From: Chryseobacterium capnotolerans
GTDB taxonomy: Bacteria > Bacteroidota > Bacteroidia > Flavobacteriales > Weeksellaceae
Assembly: GCF_021278965.1 (NCBI RefSeq)
Contig: NZ_CP065589.1
Span: 2,113,001 to 2,177,000 of the forward strand
DNA length: 64,000 nucleotides
Direction of reading: 5' to 3'
Below, in pieces: positions 28,900 to 37,791 of the stretch. Both the position numbers and the translations under genes were made by a program. The notes beneath the pieces were generated by a model. The model had not been told where the DNA came from. It was given only the letters and a program-made list of their open reading frames with translations, and searched no databases. Numbering within the stretch: the stretch's first letter is position 1; each line of letters begins with the position of its first letter.

Positions 28900-29698
28900 T
28901 TACAGCTCAATAAAGTTAACGGCCATTTTATTTTCCGTGTTGGCATATTGTCTGGGAGTAAGTCCTACATTCTTTCTGAACTCCCGAATCAGGTGAGATT
29001 GATCGGAATAACCTGCATGATAGGAAAGCAAGGTCATATTTTGACCTTTATTCTCCTGTTTCATAAGACTTAAAAAATAATGAAGCCGGATAATATTGCT
29101 GTATGTTTTAGGAGAAATACCCATATAGCTTTCAAACTTCCTTTCCAGGTGGCGTTCAGAATATCCTGTAAATTTTTCCAGATCCTTAGAGAGTACGGTA
29201 CCTCTATTCTGAAGGATATACTGTTGAACTGCTGCTATAAATTGGTACTCGGTGTCAATTTTTTCAGATAGAAATTTCGTAAAAAATAGATTCAGATCAT
29301 GCATGATTACCAAAGGATCTGTTTTATAAAAAAGCTTCTCATGAAACGGCTGCAACGCATCTTTCAATACATCTTCAACAGAAACAATCTGATTTTTAGC
29401 CTCTTTTGCAGAGGTCTTCAGAAGAATATTTAAAAAGTAAGGCTGAAAAATAACTGCAATAAATGAGAATGTATCTTTTGAATAAAAATCTTTATAAGTA
29501 TTTAAAGTTCCATAAAAAAAAAAAAAAAGGCATTTGCTCCCCGGAAAGATGAGAGTATAAACGCATATTAGCAGATAAAATTAACCCGGTACTGCCATCA
29601 GTAAATAATCTGACGTTCTTGATATCCTTTTCATTGTTTTCCAAAAAGATATAATGCCGGATAAAGGGTGCCAGATGTTTTGGCGGTGAAATCTGCAT
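28900..29698 (-). pseudogene. AraC-family transcription regulator (frame break in T15 run)
   Basis: The N-terminal half begins MQISPPKHLAPFIRHYIFLEN (ATG at 29698) and resembles the DUF6597/AraC-type sensor domain. The C-terminal half carries two HTH helices (FTGYSERHLERKFESYMG; AGYSDQSHLIREFRKNVG) with the AraC signature. The halves are joined by a run of 15 T on the coding strand (A at 29514-29528). With 14 T the frame reads MPFFFFYGTLNTYKDFYSKD and the protein is about 265 residues. It is probably a length error or, less likely, a phase-variable tract. It presumably controls the nitrilase gene just downstream. Confidence 0.83.
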
Positions 29699-30193
29699 AG
29701 TCAAATGTACATAAATTTTTCCCACAGATAGCTCATAATTCCATAATTAATGCTGTTTGCTGTAAACTTATTTACAGAATATTTGCGGTGATAAAAAGAG
29801 ATCAACCTTTTGTAAATTTAACAAAATATAATTTGCATATATCTTAGAATACACGAATTATTTTTTATTTGTGCATTCGTGGTAATTAAAATAAGTGTAC
29901 ACTTTAATAAATAGTTTCAGTAGTTTTTTATTATTCTTATTCTCTCTTAAAAAATCATAATGATTCAAATAAGCAGCATTCAATTTCATTGAAGATGAAA
30001 TCCTTGCACCTAAATAAGCATCATCATAGGAAAACCCATTTGCGTCCTTGCGTTTTCCAACAAATCACATAAAAATTTAAACCGAGGTACCACGTTTTCC
30101 ACCTATTTGGTCAGGTATTTGAATATTTCAATAAAATTAATTCTAGCTTCTGTAGAATTATTACGATTCAACCAATCATTTAAATATAATATT
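29699..30193. other. about 490-bp AT-rich intergenic region, divergent promoters
   Basis: It separates the AraC gene from the divergent pyridoxamine-oxidase-like gene. I see no gene. The text near 29866-29886 (TTTATTTGTGCATTCGTGGT) resembles short intergenic host repeats, and TTTTTCCCACAGAT at 29717-29730 recurs at 34262-34272 as a related phrase. No clear hairpin. Confidence 0.4.
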
Positions 30194-30701
30194 ATGTCTA
30201 CACAAAATCTTACCCATCTCGAAGCGATCAAAAAGATCAAAGAACTGTCAGAAAATGCAAAAATATGTATGTTCTGTACAGAATTGGAAACAGTACCTGT
30301 CAACTCGAGGCCTATGACTTTACAAGAGACAGATGACAGCGGAAACCTTTGGTTTATCAGCAGTGGAACCAGCAATAAAAATTTTGAAATAAAAGAAGAC
30401 CGGAGAGTCCAGCTGTTTTTCATGAATAATAATAACTCTCAATATCTGTCTGTATATGGAAAAGCTTCTGTTTATAAAGATAAGACCACTATAAGAAGAA
30501 AAATGGTCTCCCCTTGCAAAAGCCTGGTTTGACGGAAAAGATGATCCCAATGTTACGATTATCCGTGTAGAGCCTAAAGAAACTTATTATTGGGACACCA
30601 AAGCTGGAAAACTAGTCAGTCTCTTTAGCTTTGTTGCATCAGCAATAACAGGCCATAAAACGAATAATGCTGACGGTGTTGAAGGCAATGCTATCATTTA
30701 A
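30194..30701 (+). pseudogene. pyridoxamine 5'-phosphate oxidase-like FMN-binding protein (frame break)
   Basis: General-stress/PNPOx-like split barrel: MSTQNLTHLEAIKKIKEL, MFCTELETVPVNSRPMTLQE, GNLWFISSGTSNKNFEI, RVQLFFMNNNNSQYLSVYG. The frame then breaks between 30493 and 30503, where one A is in excess. Removing it gives EEKWSPLAKAWFDGKDDPN or a near variant, then VTIIRVEPKETYYWDT and a stop at 30701, about 168 residues. That C-terminal text is what this stress-protein family (the YzzA/pyridoxamine-oxidase-like subfamily) usually shows. Role: probably flavin-linked stress function; substrate unknown. Confidence 0.8.
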
Positions 30702-30711
30702 AAATGTAAAA

Positions 30712-30735
30712 AACGGCTCAAGAAATTGAGCCGTT
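30712..30735. terminator. bidirectional terminator between convergent genes
   Basis: AACGGCTCAA and TTGAGCCGTT with a 4-nt loop. It sits between the PNPOx-like stop (30701) and the thioredoxin-like stop (30754). Confidence 0.8.
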
Positions 30736-30753
30736 GATACAAGATTAATAATA

Positions 30754-30987
30754 CTAATTTTTCACATCCTCTATAGATGCTCCAAAGTTAATATGAAGAA
30801 CATTCCCGCTAGGCGTTACTAAAGCAGGTACAGACTTTACCCCTGCCTTTTCAGCATCTTCAATTTTATTTTTTTCATTACCCAGATGGATAATTTCAAT
30901 ATTTTGCAACCCTATAAGGCCGATAATATCATGTTCTGCACTGATGCATACAGGACATCCTGCATGATAAAAAATGGACTTTTTCAT
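30754..30987 (-). CDS. small thioredoxin-fold protein
   Basis: 77 residues: MKKSIFYHAGCPVCISAEHDI has a CPVC redox pair at the start of a glutaredoxin/thioredoxin-like fold, followed by VKSVPALVTPSG with the cis-Pro. There is no signal peptide, so it is cytoplasmic. It lies 9 nt after the DapA-like gene and belongs to that transcription unit. The substrate protein is not known. Confidence 0.8.
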   Translation of the reverse strand: MKKSIFYHAGCPVCISAEHDIIGLIGLQNIEIIHLGNEKNKIEDAEKAGVKSVPALVTPSGNVLHINFGASIEDVKN

Positions 30988-30996
30988 AAGATGGTA

Positions 30997-31881
30997 TTAA
31001 TTAATAAGAGTTTGAATAATATTTCTTAATTCTTCAGTTTCTTTTTCATGCAATGGTTTTAAAGGACTTCTCAAATTTCCACCATCTTCACCCAGAATAT
31101 TCAGCCCTGATTTCACAGCTCTTGGTAGTCCTTTATTGACAATGAATTTTAAAAGATCAAACTGTCGATAGAAAATAGTTTTTGCTTTCTCTAAATTCCC
31201 TTTTTCAACCGCATTGTAAAGACTGATAGTAAGTTCAGGAATAAGATTAGGTGCAGCCGTACACCAGCCTCTTGCCCCAGCAGAAAATGCAGCCAAAGCT
31301 AAAGGGTTTGAGCCGTTATAAAAAGCGACTTCTTCTCCCAGTTCTCTTCTCAGATAATGCATTCTCTGAATATCTCCTGTACTTTCTTTAATCATGGTTA
31401 CATTAGGAATTTCAAGCAGCCTTTTTAAGAGAGACGGTGACATATCTACTCCACTTGTTGCCGGATTATTGTAAGCCATAATTGGAATAGAAATTTTACG
31501 TGCTACAGCATCATAATGCGACACAATTTCGTCATCTGTTAGTTTCCAGTAGCTCATCGGAATGATCATTACGGCATCTGCTCCTGCTTTCTCTGCAAAT
31601 TGAGCATGATGAATCGTTTTCTCTGTGGTAAGATTGGAAACCCCTACAAGAGTTGGGATTCTTCCCTTTACTTGTTTTAATGTGGCTTCTGTAACTTCTT
31701 CCTTTTCTTCATCAGACAGATAAGGCATTACCCCTGTACTTCCCAAGGGAGCAATACCATGACTTCCAGAAGTGATTAGCCTTTCTACCAGGTGCTTGAA
31801 AAGAGGGATGTCTACTTTTTCATTTTCATCAAAAGGTGTTATGGGATAGGATATAATCCCTTTAAATGGTACATTTTTCAT
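30997..31881 (-). CDS. dihydrodipicolinate synthase/N-acetylneuraminate lyase family protein
   Basis: 294 residues of the class I aldolase (DapA) type: PLGSTGVMPYLSDEEK (phosphate/carboxylate motif near 45), AGADAVMIIPMSYWK, YNNPATSGVD, and the Schiff-base Lys near 165 in MIKESTGDI. It is not the housekeeping DapA in obvious context, because no lysine-biosynthesis neighbour is present. The cupin, thioredoxin and MocR neighbours suggest an aldolase acting on a sugar acid or hydroxy-keto acid (inference). Confidence 0.88.
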   Translation of the reverse strand: MKNVPFKGIISYPITPFDENEKVDIPLFKHLVERLITSGSHGIAPLGSTGVMPYLSDEEKEEVTEATLKQVKGRIPTLVGVSNLTTEKTIHHAQFAEKAGADAVMIIPMSYWKLTDDEIVSHYDAVARKISIPIMAYNNPATSGVDMSPSLLKRLLEIPNVTMIKESTGDIQRMHYLRRELGEEVAFYNGSNPLALAAFSAGARGWCTAAPNLIPELTISLYNAVEKGNLEKAKTIFYRQFDLLKFIVNKGLPRAVKSGLNILGEDGGNLRSPLKPLHEKETEELRNIIQTLIN

Positions 31882-32038
31882 GTTTTGTTGGTTTAAAAAT
31901 TTAGAATAATTTTTAGCAAAAATTTTTAACCATTAAGAGATATTTAATTTGAAGTAAAATTTCACTTTGAAAAAGAAAATCATATCCATGATCAATAAAA
32001 TCAGTAGAAGTGGTCTCTTAATGGTTTAAATCATGGTA

Positions 32039-32494
32039 TTAAAGATCCCTGCCTTCTTCTTCTCTCAGGGCTACACCCAGATTCTGTAATTGAGGAGCAT
32101 TTTCGCAGGCTATATATTTGGCTGATTCTGTATCGCTCAGATTTTGGTGCTTATGCCATGCCCATGATGGAATATAAACGGCATCACCAGCTTCCCAATA
32201 TACTCTTTCGTCCTCTACTTCTGTCCAGCCTTTTCCTTCAATGACAAATAATACAGTTTCATAAGTATGACGGTGTCTGTTCGTTTGTTGTCCGGGAGTT
32301 AATCCTCCAATGGTCATACTTACATTTTTACTCGGAAGATCTACAAAGAAAACAGGGTGTTTCCTTTCTGTTGAAAACTGATTATGTTCTCCTGCATTTT
32401 CTACATTTTTATGAATTAAGTGGCTTGGCTTTACATACTTTGGTCTTGCAAATGTTTCGTGAAAGTCTTTTGAACTGAATTGTTTCTTGTCCAT
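32039..32494 (-). CDS. cupin-domain protein
   Basis: 151 residues. The cupin core shows GLTPGQQTNRHRHTYETVLFVIEGKGWTEVEDE, then WEAGDAVYIPSWAWHKHQNLS, so the metal ligands HxH, E and H are present. Such small cupins are often dioxygenases, isomerases or ligand-binding proteins. It is followed by the DapA-like gene after about 157 bp and is divergent from the MocR regulator at 32596, which probably controls it. Precise reaction unknown. Confidence 0.85.
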   Translation of the reverse strand: MDKKQFSSKDFHETFARPKYVKPSHLIHKNVENAGEHNQFSTERKHPVFFVDLPSKNVSMTIGGLTPGQQTNRHRHTYETVLFVIEGKGWTEVEDERVYWEAGDAVYIPSWAWHKHQNLSDTESAKYIACENAPQLQNLGVALREEEGRDL

Positions 32495-32544
32495 AATGTT
32501 TTAAATTTTAAAGTTTTGTGCTTTATTGCATGACAAAATTATTC

Positions 32545-32552
32545 TATATTTG
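32545..32552 (+). promoter_or_regulatory. Bacteroidota -7 element for the MocR gene, with nearby inverted TGGACT/AGTCCA
   Basis: TATATTTG fits TAnnTTTG and lies about 44 nt before the ATG. TTG at 32525-32527 is 17 nt upstream as a -33 candidate. TGGACT at 32551 and AGTCCA at 32589 form an inverted pair around the leader and may be a regulator site. Confidence 0.55.
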
Positions 32553-32595
32553 GACTGTTTAACTGATTCAGTTTTTATATAAATAGATAGTCCAG

Positions 32596-34026
32596 ATGAT
32601 TCGACCTTGGAAATTAGAATTTGAAATTGATAAAAAGCTTGATAAAGCGGTGTATTTACAAATAGCAGATACCCTTATTGCAGATATCCGCTCAGGCAGA
32701 TTAAAGGCCGGAGATGCACTGCCCGGCAGCCGGAATCTGGCTGCGATGTTGAAAATCAACAGAAATACAGTGGTTGAAGCCTATCAGGTATTACTTAACG
32801 AAGAATGGGTGATTTCTAAAGAAAGAAAAGGAATTTTTGTTTCAGATCAATTGTCTGTCTTACACGAAAAAAGAATGGATAAGAAGTCCGATTCTTCCAT
32901 CTATCCCATGGCCAATCAGGGAATAATAATTAATTTCGATGATGGTCATCCGGACAGTAAAATAGCTCCCGTAACTGAATTGGCAAGAGCCTACCGGCAG
33001 ATTTTCGGAATTAAAGCAAAATGGCAGATGATGGGATATGGAGATGAACATGGGGATATCGAATTCCGAAGGATGATTTCTCAGATGTTGAACCATCAAC
33101 GCGGGATGCAGATTCATGAACAGGAAATATCCATTACAAGAGGCAGTCAGATGGCTATGTTTCTGACAGCTCAAAGCCTTTTTACTTCCGGAGATTATGT
33201 TATTGTAGAAGACCCCGGTTACCAGCCAGCTTGGCAGGCTTTTGAATATGCAGGAGCTCAGCTTCTTCCTGTTTCTGTAGATGAAGAAGGAATCAATGTA
33301 AAGCATATTGAAAAACTTCTGGCAGAGCATAAAAATATCAAAGCAATATATGTAACCCCTCATCGGCAGTACCCAACAATGGTTACATTAAGTTTATCAC
33401 GAAGATTAAAATTAATAGAACTCGCTAATCAACATAATATTACAATCATTGAAGATGATTATGATAATGAGTTCCATTTTGGGTACCGCCCTATTCTACC
33501 CATTTCCAGTTTTCCTGAACTTAATCATTATGTTTATATCGGGACATTAAGTAAAGTGGTGGCTCCGGCATTAAGAATTGGATATCTGGCTACTAAAAAC
33601 CAGGATTTATTACAAAAGATCGGGAATTTAAGAAAGATTATTGATGTGCATGGAGATGTTATCATGGAGCAGGCTGTTTTACAGTTAATCAAAGAAGGAG
33701 CGGTAAAAAAGCACATCAGAAAAGCAACGGCCCATTATAAACACAAAAGGGATTTTGTATATAACCTTTTGAATAAGTATCTGAAGGAGGTTGCCCATTT
33801 TACCTTACCTGAAGGAGGACTGGCTTTCTGGATTGTTCCAAAAACAGCATTGGATTGGGATAAGGTAACCTCTGCATTATTAGAGAAAAACATTAAAATT
33901 ATTCACCCGAAACAATATAGTAGAAACTCTGTCAATGGTTTCAGGCTAAGTTATGGCTCCGTTTCAGAGGAGCAATTGAAACAAAGTATACAGATCATTG
34001 CAGAAGTTTTTAAACAGCTTTCTTAA
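32596..34026 (+). CDS. MocR/PdxR-type regulator: GntR winged helix fused to aminotransferase fold
   Basis: 476 residues. The N-terminal winged helix (about 15-85) has DIRSGRLKAGDALPGSRNLA and INRNTVVEAYQVL. The C-terminal class I aminotransferase domain has the PLP Lys in GTLSKVVAPALRIGYLA (about residue 318), EDDYDNEFHF and YVTPHRQYP. MocR proteins bind PLP or an amino-substrate and activate or repress a divergent metabolic operon. Here the opposite strand carries cupin, DapA-like and thioredoxin genes, the obvious target. Confidence 0.9.
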   Translation: MIRPWKLEFEIDKKLDKAVYLQIADTLIADIRSGRLKAGDALPGSRNLAAMLKINRNTVVEAYQVLLNEEWVISKERKGIFVSDQLSVLHEKRMDKKSDSSIYPMANQGIIINFDDGHPDSKIAPVTELARAYRQIFGIKAKWQMMGYGDEHGDIEFRRMISQMLNHQRGMQIHEQEISITRGSQMAMFLTAQSLFTSGDYVIVEDPGYQPAWQAFEYAGAQLLPVSVDEEGINVKHIEKLLAEHKNIKAIYVTPHRQYPTMVTLSLSRRLKLIELANQHNITIIEDDYDNEFHFGYRPILPISSFPELNHYVYIGTLSKVVAPALRIGYLATKNQDLLQKIGNLRKIIDVHGDVIMEQAVLQLIKEGAVKKHIRKATAHYKHKRDFVYNLLNKYLKEVAHFTLPEGGLAFWIVPKTALDWDKVTSALLEKNIKIIHPKQYSRNSVNGFRLSYGSVSEEQLKQSIQIIAEVFKQLS

Positions 34027-34310
34027 TAAAAAGTTCTCGCAGATTCCGCAAATAACGCCAATTTTTCTGCCTGCTGTATAACTATAATTATTTCCCCATC
34101 ATTATGTATTCTCATCCGTAATAATCTTTTTGGAGAAAACCAGTAAGATCAGGGAGACATAAAAACAAATAGCGCAAACCTTTATCGGTTTGCGCTATCA
34201 TTTTATAAGCTATTATTCAAAATCATCCGCGAAATCTGTGTGATCTGCGAGAGACCAAAAAAATTCCCACAGATAAAACAATATGTATAGAATTATCTGC
34301 CAGAAAATAA
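34027..34310. other. intergenic region with strong terminator and dispersed-repeat text
   Basis: It contains a terminator at 34169-34198 and two phrases rich in TCTGCG/GCAGA (34031-34050, 34225-34275) typical of short dispersed host repeats. No gene seen. Confidence 0.5.
34169..34198. terminator. bidirectional terminator
   Basis: ATAGCGCAAACC and GGTTTGCGCTAT, twelve-base perfect arms with a 6-nt loop, between the convergent MocR and flavodoxin-RidA genes. Confidence 0.85.
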
Positions 34311-35447
34311 CTACTCTACTTCAAAAACTGCCTGAATTTCAACCGAAGAATTCACAGGGATAGAAGATGCTCCAAATGTAGCTCTTGCATGTTTTCCTTT
34401 TTCCCCGAAAACCTCAGCAGTAAGATCGGAAGCTATGTTCATCAGATCTGCATGTTTGGTATAATCATCTTTTGTATTGAAAATTCCGGTAAGCTGTACA
34501 CATTGTTTTACTCTGCCCAGATCTCCGCCAACTGCTTCATTCAGAACTGAAATAACATTCAGCATCGTAACTTTGGTGGCGTCCTTTACCTGTTGTTCAT
34601 TAACATCTACACCTAATTTTCCGGGATTAAAGATCTTTCCATCTTTCAAGGCAACCTGATTGATGAAAACAAGATTTCCAGAACGTACAAATGGCTGATA
34701 ATTTCCTGCCGGTTTAGGAACCTGTGGAAGAACGATATTTTTTTGCCTTAAAACTTCATTAAAATTTTGGTGGTTTTCAACGATGGAAACCGTTTTTTCG
34801 GGGCGGATATCTTTCAAAGCCAATGATACTTTGGCAAAATTTCTGCCCTGAAGTTCAGCCAGTGTTCTTTCTCCTTTTGTAGGGCGTTCAACATCCTTTA
34901 GAGAAGCCATAGTCGTAATTCCCAGGACTGAATTTCCTTGTGGAATAGCTTTGTTAAGCACTTCAGTACCACGAATTCCATTGGGTACCATAATCATTCC
35001 GTGTACAGCAAGACTGTTCCAGAATGCCTGAAGAGCCAATTCTTTTCCTGCACCGCTACCTGCAGACATAAAAACAGTTGCAGGAACTCCTTCCAATGCA
35101 TGATTAGTCCAAAGCTGAACGGTTTTAGATAAAAACTCGCTCATTCCGGTACTGATATTTCCGAAATAAACCGGGGATCCGAAAGCAATTCCATCATAGC
35201 TGGTAAGTTCATCTACCGTTGCAACAGGGATGTTTTTAAGGTTGGAATTCTGGGATGGTTTTACCAGTTTGATATAAGAAGTGGCATTGTTTTCACTCTC
35301 AATACCTTTGGCTATTTCTTTGGCCAATTCATATGTCCCGCCATTGTCTGAATGGATAAGAACCAATATTTTAGCTTTATTCTGTGCCATAATTTGTGTG
35401 GTGTTAAATAGTAAAATTAAAATAAAAAAAGAACATATTTTTTTCAT
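34311..35447 (-). CDS. exported flavodoxin (WrbA-like)-RidA fusion protein
   Basis: The ATG at 35447 (MKKICSFFILILLFNTTQIMA) starts a signal peptide; the frame can be read 312 bp further upstream, but that text is non-coding in style and overlaps the divergent AraC gene. Residues about 24-190 are a flavodoxin of the WrbA/NAD(P)H:quinone type (ILVLIHSDNGGTYELAKEIAKG; DGIAFGSPVYFGNISTGM; VFMSAGSGAGKELALQ). A linker of about 50 residues follows, then residues about 250-378 are RidA/YjgF-like (PFVRSGNLVFINQVAL; HARATFGASSIPVNSSVEIQ with the conserved Arg). A quinone-type flavin enzyme fused to an enamine deaminase and exported is unusual. Intact frame, 378 residues. Confidence 0.87.
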   Translation of the reverse strand: MKKICSFFILILLFNTTQIMAQNKAKILVLIHSDNGGTYELAKEIAKGIESENNATSYIKLVKPSQNSNLKNIPVATVDELTSYDGIAFGSPVYFGNISTGMSEFLSKTVQLWTNHALEGVPATVFMSAGSGAGKELALQAFWNSLAVHGMIMVPNGIRGTEVLNKAIPQGNSVLGITTMASLKDVERPTKGERTLAELQGRNFAKVSLALKDIRPEKTVSIVENHQNFNEVLRQKNIVLPQVPKPAGNYQPFVRSGNLVFINQVALKDGKIFNPGKLGVDVNEQQVKDATKVTMLNVISVLNEAVGGDLGRVKQCVQLTGIFNTKDDYTKHADLMNIASDLTAEVFGEKGKHARATFGASSIPVNSSVEIQAVFEVE

Positions 35448-35473
35448 TCTGAACAGGGTATAAATTAATAGTA

Positions 35474-35505
35474 CAAAATTAATATTGGCGTTTTTATTAA
35501 ATTTG
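35474..35505. promoter_or_regulatory. divergent promoter pair between the flavodoxin-RidA and AraC genes
   Basis: On the plus strand TAAATTTG at 35498-35505 is a -7 candidate for the AraC gene (ATG 35532). On the minus strand TAATTTTG (35481-35474) is a -7 candidate about 27 nt before the ATG of the flavodoxin-RidA gene. TTGGC at 35485 and GCCAA at 35504 are inverted around them, a plausible regulator site. Confidence 0.5.
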
Positions 35506-35531
35506 CCAAAAAATATATACAAAACGACAAT

Positions 35532-36320
35532 ATGAAATGTGGATTGATTGAAAAAACACAAAGCCAGTTTGTAGATGCCATTGAAAAAGAAGCTTATGTC
35601 TGGTGTGAAAAAGATTGGAAACATGATGATTATGAGCATGTTCACAACCGTGCTCAACTGACTTTTGTGGAAGATGGTTATCAGTATTTTCATATTGACC
35701 AGAAAATTTATCTGGTTCCACAGCATCATGTGATCTGGGTTCCTTCCGGAAAAGGGCATAAAATCACTTCTGAAGCAAAAACAGTTAACCTGATGGTCTT
35801 TTTATTTAAATCTGTATTTGAAGACGATTTTTATCAGAATGTCCATGTTTTTACCGTTCCTCCTGTTTTGAAAGAAATGCTGCTGTATGCTTCAAAATGG
35901 AATCAATCTCTGGATGAAAACGAAGAACAGGATATTTTTTTTAAAGCTATTTTAAAAAGTCTTCCTAACTTCTGCAAAGAAAGCAATGGTTTGGAAATTC
36001 CTATTCCAAAAGATACAAGACTGATTCCTGTCTGCAATGACATCAATGCGAATTTTAAATATAACCTGGATATTGATTCCCTGGCAGACAAAGCACAAAT
36101 GTCAGTACGAAGCCTTCAGCGTATTTTTAAAAATGAAACCGGAATTACCTTACAGAAATACCTGCAACTGACCAGAATATTGAAAAGTATTGAACTGATT
36201 GATACAAAACAATATACTCTAAGCGAAGTAGCTTATAAAGTAGGTTACCAAAGTTTATCGGCCTTTACCTCATCGTATTTTGCCGTGATGAAAGCAAAAC
36301 CCAAGGTATATAAACATTAA
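35532..36320 (+). CDS. AraC-family regulator with cupin sensor
   Basis: 262 residues. The N-terminal cupin half (about 1-120) has HVHNRAQLTFVEDGYQYFHID and HHVIWVPSGKGHKI. The C-terminal 100 residues hold two HTH motifs (IDSLADKAQMSVRSLQRIFKNETG; LSEVAYKVGYQSLSAFTSSYF). It is divergent from the exported flavodoxin-RidA gene with 84 bp between, so regulation of that gene is likely. Intact. Confidence 0.9.
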   Translation: MKCGLIEKTQSQFVDAIEKEAYVWCEKDWKHDDYEHVHNRAQLTFVEDGYQYFHIDQKIYLVPQHHVIWVPSGKGHKITSEAKTVNLMVFLFKSVFEDDFYQNVHVFTVPPVLKEMLLYASKWNQSLDENEEQDIFFKAILKSLPNFCKESNGLEIPIPKDTRLIPVCNDINANFKYNLDIDSLADKAQMSVRSLQRIFKNETGITLQKYLQLTRILKSIELIDTKQYTLSEVAYKVGYQSLSAFTSSYFAVMKAKPKVYKH

Positions 36321-36348
36321 AAGACTTCTTTATTAAGGCCAGTTTATA

Positions 36349-36849
36349 TTATTTTAAAATTAAAAGCCTGTTGAGTTCACTTTTAAAGCAGCCCAAAATA
36401 AATTCTGTATAGTAAAGTTGGGCATTCAGAGCCTGAGTTTTGGGATGCAGCTCCAGTTTTTTAGTAAGAATAATCTCTCCTTTGTATGAAAATGCGAAAT
36501 AAGAAAAGATTTTATAAGACGAATTACGGATCGGGGTGCAATAGCCTGTTGTAGAAATAGACCAATCGGACTCAAAAAGATCGGCAACCTGTAACGCCAT
36601 CTCTTTTGCAACATTTTCCGATACACAATCAGATTCTTCTGCTTCTTTTTTGTCCACTTTTAATAATCTTACTTTTTCCTGTAAAGTATAAGCTGTTATT
36701 CCGCCTTTGTACGTTAAAGAAGCGTTGGGCATCTGAGAAAAAGCTAATTGCAGGCATCCAGATGTTACACTTTCCGCAATAGAGATCGTTTCATTAGCAG
36801 CCATCAGGCAATGACTTATATATTCGAGAAGAGTTTTTTGAAATTCCAT
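36349..36849 (-). CDS. CinA-family C-terminal-type nicotinamide-nucleotide amidase
   Basis: 166 residues. The catalytic Ser/Thr motif is in SIAESVTSGCLQLAFSQ, followed by KGGITAYTLQEKVRLL and STTGYCTPI. CinA C-terminal domain proteins hydrolyse nicotinamide mononucleotide (pyridine nucleotide salvage) and were first linked to competence. There is no N-terminal molybdopterin-like domain, so this is the stand-alone amidase type. Confidence 0.75.
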   Translation of the reverse strand: MEFQKTLLEYISHCLMAANETISIAESVTSGCLQLAFSQMPNASLTYKGGITAYTLQEKVRLLKVDKKEAEESDCVSENVAKEMALQVADLFESDWSISTTGYCTPIRNSSYKIFSYFAFSYKGEIILTKKLELHPKTQALNAQLYYTEFILGCFKSELNRLLILK

Positions 36850-37210
36850 AGCATTCTAATTTTGGAAAGTATTAATTAATAATTTGTACACACTTGAATA
36901 GCATCAAATACTATTGGCTATCCTTACCTATTATCTTTATTAAAGGTCTTTTTATCGTGGAAGAACAGAAAAATTACTGCTTTATTAATGAGATATTATA
37001 TGATGCGAAGGATGTTCTTATGGCCATTAAATTAAAAAAGCAGTAAATTATTCTTTATTATTCTCCAGAATATTGATCTTTCATATTCATGAAATCTGTC
37101 TGTGATTTCAATCTGAATAAAAAAGACGAAAAGATTGTTCTATAAATTAATAGATTAAATGTACGCCAGAATAATTCTCTTTTTTATGACCTAAATCATA
37201 TTTGAAAATA

Positions 37211-37366
37211 TCAGTATAAAATTTTCCGGTCTTTGAATATGATATTTCCTTCTTTCTTTACTTTTTTAAAAGTACGGATTACCGTTTCTACAGGCAATCC
37301 CGTAAGATTAGCAATCTCTTGTCTTGTAAATACTATTTGTAAAACAATGGCAGCAGTCTCCGTCAT
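37211..37366 (-). pseudogene. Crp/Fnr-family HTH remnant
   Basis: The minus frame reads MTETAAIVLQIVFTRQEIAN, then LTGLPVETVIRTFKKVKKEG and NIIFKDRKILY before TGA. This is the winged-helix C terminus of a Crp/Fnr regulator, with RQEIANLTGLPVETVIR as recognition helix. The cyclic-nucleotide-binding part is missing. Possible traces of it to about 37510 (NEYLLLSTGLL) are broken by stops and in a different frame. I read it as the decayed tail of a regulator gene. Confidence 0.65.
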
Positions 37367-37713
37367 AATAACTTTTTAGAGCCCCTTTAAGCACAATATT
37401 GGATTTTGAGAAGACATGCTCTGCATCATCACAAACTTATAATAAACCTGTTGATAGAAGCAGGTATTCATTTACAGAGAATAGAATGTTTTCGTCAATA
37501 ACCATAACAATAGCTTTTTAATGTTGTTTTTTTCTTTTATTCTTCAGTAGGGATTGATAAATAAATACATGCAAAAATAAAACCTTAATTATTTTTTATA
37601 ATGTTAAATAAAGTTAAAAATGTTATATAATTTTTAAATAATAGGTGTTATTTATTATCACTTACGTGTTAATTGCTGTTATTTTTATTAAATCGATATA
37701 TTTTAATATAAAT

Positions 37714-37746
37714 AAAACCCTTCTTCATATATAATGAAAAAGGGCT
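37714..37746 (-). terminator. terminator after the EamA gene
   Basis: On the minus strand AAAGCCCTTTTTCAT pairs with ATGAAGAAGGGTTTT across a short AT loop, followed by ATTTA. It lies about 45 bp past the EamA stop. Confidence 0.65.
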
Positions 37747-37791
37747 TTAAATCTATAATGGTGAGTTTATCTTTTGTAATCTATTTCTTGA

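Larger units (their letters stand above)
36850..37791. other. about 940-bp low-coding region with a decayed regulator
   Basis: Two items are visible: a 29-codon plus-strand frame at 36957-37046 (GTG, MEEQKNYCFINEILYDAKDV) that I do not trust as a gene, and the Crp/Fnr remnant on the minus strand. The rest is AT-rich (37530-37700 nearly all A/T). A terminator is at 37714-37746. Confidence 0.5.

Noticed and set aside
35448..35759. Upstream extension of the flavodoxin-RidA frame
   Set aside because: The extension reads through the divergent AraC gene and its promoter; the signal peptide starts at 35447.
36957..37046. 29-codon plus-strand frame starting at GTG
   Set aside because: Too short, no clear signal and no family likeness; kept only as a remark.
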